Positions 1 through 6,893 of a stretch of DNA of 9,834 nt are shown piece after piece (the stretch's first letter is position 1; every line of letters starts with the position of its first letter). The notes beneath the pieces are model-generated. The model was not told the DNA's origin. It worked only from the letters and a program-made list of their open reading frames with translations, and made no database searches. The DNA comes from Burkholderiales bacterium (GTDB lineage Bacteria; Pseudomonadota; Gammaproteobacteria; Burkholderiales; Burkholderiaceae_C). The DNA is taken from NCBI GenBank assembly GCA_006227785.1, contig SBFU01000462.1, positions 1-9,834 of the forward strand. Reading direction: 5' to 3'. The position numbers were made by a program, and so were the translations under genes.

Positions 1-49
1 GTTGCCCCCCAGTGGGGGGTGACGCGCCGCAGGCGCGGCGCGGGGGGCG
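1..49. repeat. GC-rich palindromic intergenic repeat downstream of cbbP
   Basis: This is a dense block of inverted repeats just beyond the cbbP stop codon. Six C at 5-10 can pair with six G at 14-19 around a 3-nt loop. CGCGCCGC at 23-30 pairs with GCGGCGCG at 35-42 around the 4-nt loop AGGC. GCCCCCC at 4-10 is also the exact reverse complement of GGGGGGC at 42-48, so a larger outer stem could replace the first small hairpin. Blocks of this style (C-run/G-run plus a GCCGCAGGCG core) are, to my knowledge, common between genes in Comamonadaceae. There is no T-tract on either strand, so it is not a classical intrinsic terminator, although it could protect the 3' end of the cbb mRNA or help end transcription. 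The block is cut by the window edge. Confidence 0.6.
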
Positions 50-928
50 TCAATTCATCGCGCGTTTGCGCCGTTCCATCATGCGCCAGATGAAGGGCGT
101 GAAAATCAGCTGCATCGCCAGCTCCATCTTGCCGCCCGGCACCACGATGGTGTTGGCGCGGCTCATCCAGGAACCGTTGATCATGCTCAGCAGGTACTGG
201 AAGTCGATGCCTTTGGGCTTGGCAAAGCGGATCACCACCATGCTTTCGTCGGCGGTCGGAATGTCACGCGTGATGAAGGGATTGGAGGTGTCCACCACCG
301 GCACGCGCTGGAAGTTCACGTGTGTCAGTCCGAACTGCGGCACGATGTAGTTCACGTAGTCGGGCATGCGGCGCAGGATGGTGTCGACCACCGCCTGCTG
401 GCTGTAGCCACGCTGGGTCTTGTCACGGATCAGCTTCTGGATCCACTCCAGGTTGATGGAGGGCACGACGCCGATCAGCAGATCGGGGTAGCGCGCGATG
501 TCGACCTTGTCGGTCTTGACCGCTCCGTGCAGGCCCTCGTAGAACAGCACGTCGGTGCCCGACGGAATGTCCTCCCAGGGCGTGAAGGTGCCCGGGTCCT
601 GGCCGTAGGGCGCAGCCTCTTCCGCGTTGTGCAGGTACTTGCGGCAACGACCGGTTCCGTCGGTGGCGTATTGCCGGAACAAGGTCTCGATGTCTTCGAA
701 CAGGTTGCCTTCCTCGCCGAAATGGCTGAAATGCCGGTTGCCCTTGGCCTCTTCCTCGGCCATGCGGACCTTCATGCTCTTGCGGTCGAAGCGGTGGAAG
801 CTGTCGCCCTCGATCACGGCGGCGGTGACCTCCTCGCGGCGAAAGATGTTCTGGAAGGTGCGCGTCACGGTGGACGTGCCGGCCCCGGATGAACCGGTGA
901 TGGCGATGATGGGGTGTCTTTCCGACAT
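50..928 (-). CDS. cbbP: Phosphoribulokinase (Calvin cycle)
   Basis: This 292-residue protein phosphorylates ribulose 5-phosphate with ATP to give ribulose 1,5-bisphosphate, the RuBisCO substrate, in the cytoplasm. It has the length of the proteobacterial (octameric) PRK class. The P-loop GSSGAGTST lies at residues 12-20. IEGDSFHR follows at 39-46 with Asp42 and His45, and Arg49 comes just after. The segment at about 161-175 contains Lys165, Arg168, Asp169 and Arg173. These positions match residues known from Rhodobacter sphaeroides PRK to take part in catalysis and sugar-phosphate binding (family knowledge). Glu131 sits in FYEGLHG. A GGAG-type ribosome binding site (GGAGACCTCCC) precedes the ATG. 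The gene is the last in this window of the cbbY-E-F-P series, 29 bp after cbbF. Transketolase (cbbT) often follows in related operons, but the window ends first and a GC-rich repeat follows the stop. All key residues are present. Confidence 0.97.
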   Translation of the reverse strand: MSERHPIIAITGSSGAGTSTVTRTFQNIFRREEVTAAVIEGDSFHRFDRKSMKVRMAEEEAKGNRHFSHFGEEGNLFEDIETLFRQYATDGTGRCRKYLHNAEEAAPYGQDPGTFTPWEDIPSGTDVLFYEGLHGAVKTDKVDIARYPDLLIGVVPSINLEWIQKLIRDKTQRGYSQQAVVDTILRRMPDYVNYIVPQFGLTHVNFQRVPVVDTSNPFITRDIPTADESMVVIRFAKPKGIDFQYLLSMINGSWMSRANTIVVPGGKMELAMQLIFTPFIWRMMERRKRAMN

Positions 929-957
929 GGGAGGTCTCCGGTCAATGCAGGTTCTTG

Positions 958-2052
958 TCAGGCACGGAAGAGCGAACGCTCTGCGAACAGCGGACTGTCG
1001 TCCTTGTAGGCCACGGGCTCGTGGTGGTAGCGCTCGATGCGCTCGACCTCATGGCGGCTGCCGAACACCAGCCCGATGCGCTGGTGCAGCGCGGTGGGAC
1101 GCACCTGCAGCACCGGTTCGCGTCCTGTGCTGGCGCGGCCGCCGGCCTGCTCGATGATCATGCCCACGGGGTTGGCCTCGTACAGCAGGCGCAGCCGTCC
1201 GGCCTTGGCCGGGTCCTTGGTGTCCTTGGGGTACATGAACACACCGCCGCGCATCAGGATGCGGTGGGCCTCGGCCACCATGGACGCGATCCAGCGCATG
1301 TTGAAGTCCTTGCCACGCGGGCCGGTCTTGCCGGCCAGGCATTCGTCCACATAGCGCTTGATGGGGGCCTCCCAGAAGCGGCTGTTGGAGGCATTGATGG
1401 CGAACTCCTGGGTGTCCACCGGCACCTTGATGTCGGGGTGGGTGAGCATGAACTGGCCCAGGTTCGGATCGAGCGTGAAGCCGGCCACCCCGTTGCCCAC
1501 GGTCAGCACCAGCATGGTGGTGGGGCCGTACAAGGCATAGCCGGCGGCCATCTGTTGGGTACCAGGCTGAAGGAAATCGGACTCGACCACATCGCGACCA
1601 CTGTCAATGACCTCTTGCGGCGCGCGCAGGATGCTGAAGATGCTGCCAACGGTGACGTTCACATCCAGGTTGCTGGAGCCGTCCAGCGGATCGAACACCA
1701 GCAGGTATTTGCCACGCTGGTGCGGTGCCGGAATCTGGTAGGGCTCATCCATTTCTTCCGACGCCATGCCCGCCAGGTGCCCGCCCCATTCGGTCATCTC
1801 GGTGAAATACGCGTTGCTCACCACATCCAGGCGCTTCTGTTCCTCGCCCTGCACGTTCACGGTGGTGGCCACATCCTGGTCTACGTGGCTGAGCACACTG
1901 CCCAGCTCACCGAGCGCCACCGAGCGGGCGATGGCCTTGCAGGCCAGTGCGACGTCCAGCAGCAGGGCGTTGAAGTCACCGCTGGCGTTGGGAAATCGGC
2001 GGCGCTGCTCGATCAGGTACTGTGTGAGGGTGAAGCGGCGGCGGATGGTCAT
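958..2052 (-). CDS. cbbF: Fructose-1,6-bisphosphatase class I
   Basis: This 364-residue class I fructose-1,6-bisphosphatase hydrolyses fructose 1,6-bisphosphate to fructose 6-phosphate. In many autotrophs it also acts on sedoheptulose 1,7-bisphosphate, serving RuBP regeneration. The metal and active-site motifs are intact: SEE at residues 98-100, DPLDGSSN at 121-128, the KDFNMRW segment near 248-254, LLYEANP near 289-295 and Glu301 in EQAGG. The C-terminus ends [12 protein letters not shown], which closely resembles the C-terminus I recall for the Ralstonia/Cupriavidus CbbF. The start [19 protein letters not shown] aligns with family N-termini, and a GAGAG stretch precedes the ATG. It lies 30 bp downstream of cbbE and 29 bp upstream of cbbP in the same operon. 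Its position between epimerase and phosphoribulokinase marks it as the Calvin-cycle copy, not a purely gluconeogenic one. Confidence 0.96.
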   Translation of the reverse strand: MTIRRRFTLTQYLIEQRRRFPNASGDFNALLLDVALACKAIARSVALGELGSVLSHVDQDVATTVNVQGEEQKRLDVVSNAYFTEMTEWGGHLAGMASEEMDEPYQIPAPHQRGKYLLVFDPLDGSSNLDVNVTVGSIFSILRAPQEVIDSGRDVVESDFLQPGTQQMAAGYALYGPTTMLVLTVGNGVAGFTLDPNLGQFMLTHPDIKVPVDTQEFAINASNSRFWEAPIKRYVDECLAGKTGPRGKDFNMRWIASMVAEAHRILMRGGVFMYPKDTKDPAKAGRLRLLYEANPVGMIIEQAGGRASTGREPVLQVRPTALHQRIGLVFGSRHEVERIERYHHEPVAYKDDSPLFAERSLFRA

Positions 2053-2082
2053 GATGGCTCTCGGGAAGGATCAGAATCGGAT

Positions 2083-2814
2083 TCAGCGACCGCTGAGGCT
2101 GGCTGCGCCACGGGCACGGACAGGTGGGCGCGACGGGCCGGCCGCGTTCTCGCGCAGCTGCCGCATCACGTTGCGGTAGCCGCCGTCGGCGTCAGGGGCG
2201 CCAAACACCGCGCTGCCGGCCACCAGGGTGTCGGCGCCCGCGGCCACGATCTCGGCGATGTTGTCGACCTTGACGCCCCCGTCCACCTCCAGCCAGATGT
2301 CGCGGCCGGTTTCCTTGGCGTGGGTGTCAATGCGTTGGCGTGCCGTGCGCAGCTTGTCCAGGGTCGAGGGAATGAACTTCTGGCCGCCGAATCCGGGGTT
2401 GACGCTCATCAGCAGCACCAGATCCAGCCTGTCCATCACATGGTCCATCCATTCGAGCGGCGTGGCCGGGTTGAACACCAGCCCGGCCTTGCAGCCATGG
2501 TCACGGATCAACTGCAAGGTGCGGTCCACATGCCGGCTGGCCTCCGGGTGAAAGCTGATCAGGTTGGCTCCGGCCTTGGCAAACAGCGGGATCAGCGCAT
2601 CCACCGGCTCGACCATCAGGTGCACGTCGATGCCGATCTTCACATGCGGACGGATCGCCTCGCAAACCAGCGGACCGATGGTCAGGTTGGGCACATAGTG
2701 GTTGTCCATCACGTCGAAGTGCACCAGGTCGGCGCCGGCGGCTTCGATGGCACGGACCTCCTCGCCCAGGCGGGCAAAGTCGGCTGAAAGGATGGAGGGG
2801 GCCAGGCGGATCAT
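2083..2814 (-). CDS. cbbE: Ribulose-phosphate 3-epimerase
   Basis: This 243-residue TIM-barrel enzyme interconverts xylulose 5-phosphate and ribulose 5-phosphate, supplying the phosphoribulokinase substrate. The N-terminus [19 protein letters not shown] is diagnostic. The metal ligands are all visible: His32 and Asp34 in [13 protein letters not shown], His65 in DVHLMVEP, and Asp178 in [15 protein letters not shown] at 139-147 and the phosphate-binding AGSAVFG at 199-205 are intact. The last 20 or so residues (Pro/Arg/Ala-rich, after RQLRENA) are a non-conserved tail. It lies 21 bp downstream of cbbY and 30 bp upstream of cbbF, consistent with one transcript. No strong Shine-Dalgarno is visible before its ATG, so translation may depend on cbbY. 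The gene is also known as rpe, but operon context favours cbbE. Confidence 0.96.
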   Translation of the reverse strand: MIRLAPSILSADFARLGEEVRAIEAAGADLVHFDVMDNHYVPNLTIGPLVCEAIRPHVKIGIDVHLMVEPVDALIPLFAKAGANLISFHPEASRHVDRTLQLIRDHGCKAGLVFNPATPLEWMDHVMDRLDLVLLMSVNPGFGGQKFIPSTLDKLRTARQRIDTHAKETGRDIWLEVDGGVKVDNIAEIVAAGADTLVAGSAVFGAPDADGGYRNVMRQLRENAAGPSRPPVRARGAASLSGR

Positions 2815-2835
2815 GCGGGCAGAGCGTCGGGTGGT

Positions 2836-3573
2836 TCAGGAGGTGCAGGCGGTCGCACGGGCAGGCGCAGCGGCCACCCACTCGCGCAGGCGGGCCAGGC
2901 TGACATGCGTCAGGTCGGGCACCACGCGCAGCGCGCCCCTGAAGTCGTGATGGGCAGTGAAACGGGTTGGAGTGATGACCGTGGGCAGGCCGGCGGCGCT
3001 GGCCGCCTGCAGGCCATTGGCCGAATCCTCGAAGGCCACGCAGTGCTGCGCGGTCAGCCCCATCTCGCGCAAGACCTGGTGATAGACCTGCGGATGCGGC
3101 TTTTTGACCGGGGCGGTGGATGCATCGCCCACCGCCAGGAACTGGCTGCGCCAGTCAGGCCCGATGGCACTGCGCAACAAGGCGGCGATGTTGACCGGCG
3201 AGGTGGTGGTGGCAATGGCCAGTTGCAGCCCCTGCGCGCGGGCTTCACTCATCAGGGCCAGCACACCCGGTCGCAGGGTGACGGCGCCCCCGTTGACGGC
3301 CGCCTCGTACCAGGCGGTCTTGATCTCGTGCAGACGCCCGATCATGGCGGTCAGCGCACCGGCCTCCAGTTCGGTCACGCCGGGGTTCTGGCTGCGCCAG
3401 AAATGCAACATGCGCTCCTTGCCACCCGAAATACTGAGCAGCTCGGTGTACTGGGCCTCGGACCAGTGCCAGCCCAGCCCCTCCTGCTCGAACGCATGGT
3501 TGAAGGCGGCCAGGTGCACAGCCTCGGTGTCGGCCAGGGTGCCGTCAACGTCAAAGATCAGGGCTTGCAGCAT
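2836..3573 (-). CDS. cbbY: CbbY-type HAD phosphatase (xylulose-1,5-bisphosphate phosphatase)
   Basis: This is a HAD-superfamily phosphatase of the CbbY subfamily. Characterised CbbY from Rhodobacter sphaeroides removes the 1-phosphate of xylulose 1,5-bisphosphate, a RuBisCO inhibitor (family knowledge). In the 245-residue reading, motif I is FDVDGTLADTE with nucleophile Asp8 and acid Asp10. The cap region has LLSISGGKERM at 45-55, motif II is IATTTSP at 120-126, motif III is the Lys pair in VKKPHP at 156-161, and motif IV is FEDSANGL at 181-188. The frame stays open to a GTG at 3582, but GGAAGGTG overlaps that codon and sits about 6 nt before the ATG at 3573, so ATG is the preferred start. 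It is the first gene of the operon, behind a predicted promoter and a leader of about 40 nt. The close relative Gph/CbbZ (phosphoglycolate phosphatase) is less likely because of the GGKER cap motif. Confidence 0.9.
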   Translation of the reverse strand: MLQALIFDVDGTLADTEAVHLAAFNHAFEQEGLGWHWSEAQYTELLSISGGKERMLHFWRSQNPGVTELEAGALTAMIGRLHEIKTAWYEAAVNGGAVTLRPGVLALMSEARAQGLQLAIATTTSPVNIAALLRSAIGPDWRSQFLAVGDASTAPVKKPHPQVYHQVLREMGLTAQHCVAFEDSANGLQAASAAGLPTVITPTRFTAHHDFRGALRVVPDLTHVSLARLREWVAAAPARATACTS

Positions 3574-3595
3574 GGGGTTCACCTTCCGGAAAAGC

Positions 3596-3612
3596 CCCCG
3601 ATGTCACCGGGG
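3596..3612 (-). other. Stem-loop at the 5' end of the predicted cbb operon leader
   Basis: The leader can form a perfect 5-bp G+C stem, CCCCG against CGGGG, with the 7-nt loop GTGACAT as read on the transcript. It would begin only a couple of nucleotides after the predicted transcript start at about 3614. A 5'-terminal stem of this kind is known in other mRNAs to slow 5'-dependent decay; that role here is inferred. Confidence 0.35.
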
Positions 3613-3620
3613 TTGAAGGA

Positions 3621-3649
3621 ACTATAAGGAATGGATGAAATAAGGTAAA
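3621..3649 (-). promoter_or_regulatory. Predicted sigma70 promoter of the cbbYEFP operon
   Basis: Read on the minus strand, TTTACC (3649-3644) and TATAGT (3626-3621) are separated by exactly 17 bp. They match the sigma70 consensus at 4 of 6 and 5 of 6 positions. The predicted start is the A at about 3614, giving a leader of about 41 nt before the cbbY ATG. The surrounding 80 bp is conspicuously AT-rich in an otherwise GC-rich window. The weak -35 box suits a promoter that needs an activator such as CbbR. Confidence 0.6.
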
Positions 3650-3666
3650 TTCAAGATGTTTTCGAT

Positions 3667-3691
3667 TTCAATTAAGCATTTACTTAATGAA
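3667..3691. promoter_or_regulatory. Candidate CbbR operator palindrome
   Basis: ATTAAG at 3671-3676 and CTTAAT at 3683-3688 form a perfect 6-bp inverted repeat around CATTTA. The symmetry extends outward to TTCA on the left and GAA on the right with one extra A. The centre is about 66 bp upstream of the predicted cbb transcript start, which is where LysR-type regulators place their recognition site. The right arm covers the cbbR ATG at 3687, so occupancy could also restrain cbbR expression. The spacing gives T-N12-A at the centre, not the textbook T-N11-A or TNA-N7/8-TNA. Assignment to CbbR therefore rests on position and symmetry. Confidence 0.5.
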
Positions 3692-4628
3692 GAACGCGAC
3701 CTTTCGTCAGCTGCGGGTGTTTTCCGAGGTGGCACGCCAGCTCAGCTTCGCCCGTGCCGCAGAGGTGCTTCATCTGTCGCCCCCGGCGGTGACCATGCAG
3801 GTCAAGGAGCTGGAGGGACACGTCGGTCTGCCGCTGTTTGAACGCAATGGGCGCCAGGTGGCGCTGACCACGGCAGGGGAGTACATGCTGGTGTACGCCC
3901 GCAAGGTGTTGTCCACACTCAAGGACGCCGAGGACGCGGCGGCCCGCCTGCAGCGACTGGAGGTCGGCCAGCTGACCATCGGCATGGTCAGCACCGCCAA
4001 GTACTTCCTGCCACGGCTGCTGGCCGAGTTCAAGCACGAGCACGAGGGCATCGAGATCCGGCTGGCGGTGGGCAACCGCGAGCAGCTGGTGAAGATGTTG
4101 CAGGGCAACGAGGTGGACATCGCGGTCATGGGACGGCCCCCCACCGAGCTGGCCACCCGCGCCGAACCGTTTGCCGCCCATCCGCATGTGTTTGTGGCGC
4201 CGACGGACCACCCCTTGCTCAAGGTCGGGCATCCGACCGTGGAGGCCTTGCGGCCCTATGGTTTCATCCTGCGCGAACGCGGTTCCGGCACCCGGGCCGC
4301 GATGGAGAAGTTTCTGGAGAAGTCGCGCATGGAGCCGCGGGTGGTGATGGAGATGACCAGCAACGAGACCATCAAGCAGGCGGTGATGGCCGGCATGGGC
4401 ATCAGTTTCCTGTCCCTGCACACCATTGGCCTGGAACTGGAAAACGGCCTGATCGCCACCCTTGATGTCGAAGGCACGCCCATTGTGCGCGGCTGGAACG
4501 TGGTTCACACACTGTCCAAACTGCTGTCTCCGGCCGCCGAGGCATTCCGCTACTTCATGCTTGAACGCGCCGAGAGCTTTCTGGCCGACAAGTACGGGCC
4601 GCTGCTGCGGCTGACCTCCACTGCCTGA
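3687..4628 (+). CDS. cbbR: LysR-type regulator CbbR
   Basis: This 313-residue LysR-type transcriptional regulator is, by position, the activator of the divergent Calvin-cycle operon. The N-terminal winged helix-turn-helix spans about residues 5-65 (TFRQLRVFSEVARQLSFARA, then HLSPPAVTMQVKELE and PLFERNGRQVALTTAGE). A linker helix follows, and then a two-lobed periplasmic-binding-protein-like effector domain. Its ligand-loop landmarks resemble those of CbbR proteins: STAKYFLPRLLAEF at 102-115, RERGSGTR at 196-203 and TSNETIKQAV at 224-233. Known CbbRs sense metabolites such as RuBP, PEP or NADPH; the ligand here cannot be read from sequence. The start aligns with the family N-terminus, but no Shine-Dalgarno lies upstream, only AT-rich sequence inside the candidate operator. 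The 113-bp gap to cbbY is shared, and slyX follows after 24 bp. Confidence 0.93.
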   Translation: MKNATFRQLRVFSEVARQLSFARAAEVLHLSPPAVTMQVKELEGHVGLPLFERNGRQVALTTAGEYMLVYARKVLSTLKDAEDAAARLQRLEVGQLTIGMVSTAKYFLPRLLAEFKHEHEGIEIRLAVGNREQLVKMLQGNEVDIAVMGRPPTELATRAEPFAAHPHVFVAPTDHPLLKVGHPTVEALRPYGFILRERGSGTRAAMEKFLEKSRMEPRVVMEMTSNETIKQAVMAGMGISFLSLHTIGLELENGLIATLDVEGTPIVRGWNVVHTLSKLLSPAAEAFRYFMLERAESFLADKYGPLLRLTSTA

Positions 4629-4652
4629 GGCACAACCCGGACACCCACTGAG

Positions 4653-4892
4653 ATGACCGACACCCGCCACCCGGCCGCTACAGCAGCCAACCACGAACAC
4701 CGCCTGACCCGGCTGGAGGAGAAACTGGCCTTTGCCGAAGATCTGCTGGACACGCTCAATGCCACCGTGTCACGGCAGCAGGAGGCCATCGAATTGCTGG
4801 CCCGGGAGCTGGTCCGGCTGCGCCGCAAGCAGGTCGACGACGACCCCGACCACCCGGTGCAGCCGCCGGACGAACGCCCTCCCCACTACTGA
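4653..4892 (+). CDS. slyX: SlyX family protein
   Basis: This 79-residue soluble protein has the SlyX hallmarks. A predicted coiled-coil core at about residues 14-62 (EHRLTRLEEKLAFAEDLLDT, then LNATVSRQQEAIELLARELVRL) leads into an acidic, Pro-rich tail that ends in PPHY, the characteristic SlyX C-terminus. The molecular function of SlyX is not established; the name comes from its location next to slyD in enterobacteria. The gene lies 24 bp after cbbR on the same strand and probably shares its transcript. The ribosome binding site is weak (CTGAG just before the ATG). Its stop is only 10 bp from the convergent stop of the carbamoyl hydrolase gene. Nothing in the sequence links it to carbon fixation. 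Confidence 0.88.
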   Translation: MTDTRHPAATAANHEHRLTRLEEKLAFAEDLLDTLNATVSRQQEAIELLARELVRLRRKQVDDDPDHPVQPPDERPPHY

Positions 4893-4902
4893 GCGCACCA
4901 GC

Positions 4903-6153
4903 TCACAGACCGGCGCGCTCCAGCATCACATGCAGCAGCACGTTGCAGCCGGCCGTGATGTGCTCGGGCTCGGCGTCCTCGATTTCGTTGTGGCTGATGC
5001 CGTCCTTGCAGGGAATGAAGATCATGCCGGTCGGCGCCAGCCGGGCCGCATAGACGGCGTCGTGGCCAGCGCCCGAGACCACGGGCATGTGGCTGTAGCC
5101 CAGACCCTGTGCCGCCCGCTCGATGGCCTGGATGCAGCCTGTGTCGAAGGCCTGCGCCGGGTAGGTCGACACCGGCTCGATCACGATCGACAGGCCTGTC
5201 TGCGCCTGCAGGCGTGCCGCCAGATCGCGGATCTCCCGGGCCTGCCGGTCCACCAGTTCGTCCGACATGTTGCGCACATCGATGGAGAACTTCACCCGGC
5301 CCGGAATCACGTTGCGGCTGTTCGGGTGCACCTGCACCATGCCCACCGTACCGCGCCCGTGAGGTCCGTGGCGCAAGGCCGACGCCACCACCTCCTGCAT
5401 CAGGGTGGTGGCCACCTGCAGCGCGTCGCGTCGCAAGGCCATGGGTGTCGGACCGGCATGGGCCTCCATACCGGTGACCGTGCAGTCGAACCAGCGGATG
5501 CCGAGCACACCGGGCACCACACCGATGGTCACGCCGGCATCTTCCAGCACCGGCCCCTGTTCGATGTGGGTCTCGAAGTAGGCGCCCATGGGGTGTTGCC
5601 CCGGCTCTTCGTCGCCGATGTAGCCGATGCGCTCCAGCTCTTCGCGCACCGTCCGGCCGTCCACATCGGTGGCGGCGTAAGCATGCTCCAGGCTGAAGGC
5701 ACCGGCAAACACGCCCGAGCCCATCATCACCGGCACGAAACGTGAGCCCTCCTCGTTGGTCCAGAACGCCACCTCGATCGGCGCCTCGGTCTCGATGCCG
5801 TGGTCATTGAGGGTGCGCACCACCTCCAGCCCCGCCAGCACGCCATAGTTGCCGTCGAACTTGCCACCGGTGGGCTGGGTGTCGATGTGGCTGCCGGTCA
5901 TCACCGGGGGCAGCGCGTTGTTGCGGCCAGGGCGGCGCATGAACACATTGCCGATCCTGTCGACGGTCACTTCCATGCCCGCCTCGCGAGCCCATCGGGT
6001 CACCAGGTCGCGGCCCTGCCGGTCCAGATCGGTCAGGGCCAGGCGGCACACACCGCCCTTGTCGGTGCCGCCGATGCGGGCCAGTTCCATCAGCGACCGC
6101 CACAGTCGTTCGCCATGGATGCGCAGCGTGGACAGATCGTTTGTGGTGTTCAT
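4903..6153 (-). CDS. Zn-dependent N-carbamoyl amino acid hydrolase (M20 / HyuC-like)
   Basis: This 416-residue M20-family amidohydrolase belongs to the group of N-carbamoyl-L-amino acid hydrolases, beta-ureidopropionases and allantoate amidohydrolases. The metal ligands are visible in order: His89 in GSHIDTQPTGGKFDG, bridging Asp100, the Glu pair at 134-135 in NEEGSRF, His196 in HIEQGPVLE, and His388 in KDGISHNE. The substrate and dimer-lobe signatures EAHAGPTPM (230-238) and SGAGHDA (360-366) are intact. TQPTGGKFDG resembles carbamoyl-amino-acid and beta-alanine hydrolases more than AllC, where I recall a VNGGNLDG-type motif. N-carbamoyl amino acids from hydantoin or pyrimidine breakdown are therefore the likelier substrates. 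Its ATG overlaps the stop of the GntR gene (ATGA), indicating translational coupling. The nearby allA leaves a ureide role open. Confidence 0.85.
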   Translation of the reverse strand: MNTTNDLSTLRIHGERLWRSLMELARIGGTDKGGVCRLALTDLDRQGRDLVTRWAREAGMEVTVDRIGNVFMRRPGRNNALPPVMTGSHIDTQPTGGKFDGNYGVLAGLEVVRTLNDHGIETEAPIEVAFWTNEEGSRFVPVMMGSGVFAGAFSLEHAYAATDVDGRTVREELERIGYIGDEEPGQHPMGAYFETHIEQGPVLEDAGVTIGVVPGVLGIRWFDCTVTGMEAHAGPTPMALRRDALQVATTLMQEVVASALRHGPHGRGTVGMVQVHPNSRNVIPGRVKFSIDVRNMSDELVDRQAREIRDLAARLQAQTGLSIVIEPVSTYPAQAFDTGCIQAIERAAQGLGYSHMPVVSGAGHDAVYAARLAPTGMIFIPCKDGISHNEIEDAEPEHITAGCNVLLHVMLERAGL

Positions 6154-6893
6154 GGTTCGACTTCTGTCGGGGTTTCACCGTTGTCACGGTAGGCAGAAAA
6201 CACATCGCGCAGGCGCCGTTCGGGGGTCGGATTGGCGACCAGCGACTGCTCCAGTTCGACCAGGTGCTTGCGCATCTCGGTGGCGGCCGGACCGCTGCCT
6301 TTGAGCAGGGCGGAAATCAGGTCCACATGCCGGTGGGCGACGCACACCTGCCCGCCATGCAGCTTGAAGCGCGCCATCAGCAGCGAAGTGGTGGGCATGA
6401 GACCGGTGAGCATGCGAACGAACACCGGGTTGCCATACATGCGGGCCAGCGCGTTGTGGAATTCACCCGATAGCCGGATGGCCTCGGCGCGATCGCCCCG
6501 CCGGTCGGCGTCGATTTCGGCCTGCGCAATGATCTGCAGCTCACCCACCTGCTGGGGCGAGAGCTGCCCGCCGAGCCGCCGAGCCACCTCGCACTCGACC
6601 ATGCGGCGGGCCTCGAACACGTGCCGGGCGTCGTCCAGACTGGGCAGCGGCACACGGGCGCCGCGGTTGTGCATCAGCTCGATGACCTGGTCCTGCGCCA
6701 GCCGCTGCAGGGCCTGACGCACCACGGTGCGCGAGACACCGAACTCGGCCGCCATTTCCTCCTCACGCAGGCGCTGTCCGGGCTCCAGCCGGTGCTCCAG
6801 AACCGCCTGGTAAACCGCGTGATAGACGCGATCGGTGGCGGTGGAGGCGCCTTCTTCGCGCTCAGGTTCGGCCGCAGGGCGTGCAGGTTTCAT
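6150..6893 (-). CDS. GntR/FCD-family transcriptional regulator
   Basis: This 247-residue regulator has a GntR winged helix-turn-helix at about residues 20-82 (DRVYHAVYQAVLEHRLEPGQ, then EEEMAAEFGVSRTVVRQALQRL and MHNRGARVPLP). An FCD effector domain follows at about 90-220. FCD landmarks include FEARRMVE (93-100), EFHNALARMYGN (144-155), AHRHVDLISALL (186-197) and MRKHLVELEQ (207-216). Probable metal or effector histidines are His146, His187 or His189, and His210. The position four residues before His146, often Asp in this fold, is Ser142, so metal coordination may differ. The gene is translationally coupled to the downstream carbamoyl hydrolase and divergent from allA across about 83 bp. It probably controls one or both. 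Regulators of this class usually repress until bound by a small carboxylate or ureide, but the ligand here is unknown. No clear Shine-Dalgarno precedes the ATG. Confidence 0.9.
   Translation of the reverse strand: MKPARPAAEPEREEGASTATDRVYHAVYQAVLEHRLEPGQRLREEEMAAEFGVSRTVVRQALQRLAQDQVIELMHNRGARVPLPSLDDARHVFEARRMVECEVARRLGGQLSPQQVGELQIIAQAEIDADRRGDRAEAIRLSGEFHNALARMYGNPVFVRMLTGLMPTTSLLMARFKLHGGQVCVAHRHVDLISALLKGSGPAATEMRKHLVELEQSLVANPTPERRLRDVFSAYRDNGETPTEVEP

Noticed and set aside
23..49. Rho-independent terminator after cbbP
   Set aside because: Strong GC stems are present but no T-run follows on the transcribed strand, so it is reported as a palindromic repeat instead.
955..2787. A 610-codon plus-strand open frame opposite cbbF and cbbE
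   Set aside because: It is antisense to two clearly conserved enzymes. Its product is His/Val/Gly/Gln-rich with no recognisable domain, as expected from the mirror of GC-rich codon usage.
3574..3582. GTG start of cbbY three codons upstream
   Set aside because: The GTG is itself part of the GGAAGGTG ribosome binding sequence, leaving no spacing, while the ATG at 3573 has about 6 nt of spacing.
3684..4700. A 338-codon minus-strand open frame opposite cbbR
   Set aside because: It is antisense to a well-supported LysR gene, and its His/Gln/Gly-rich composition has no family features, so it is a shadow frame.
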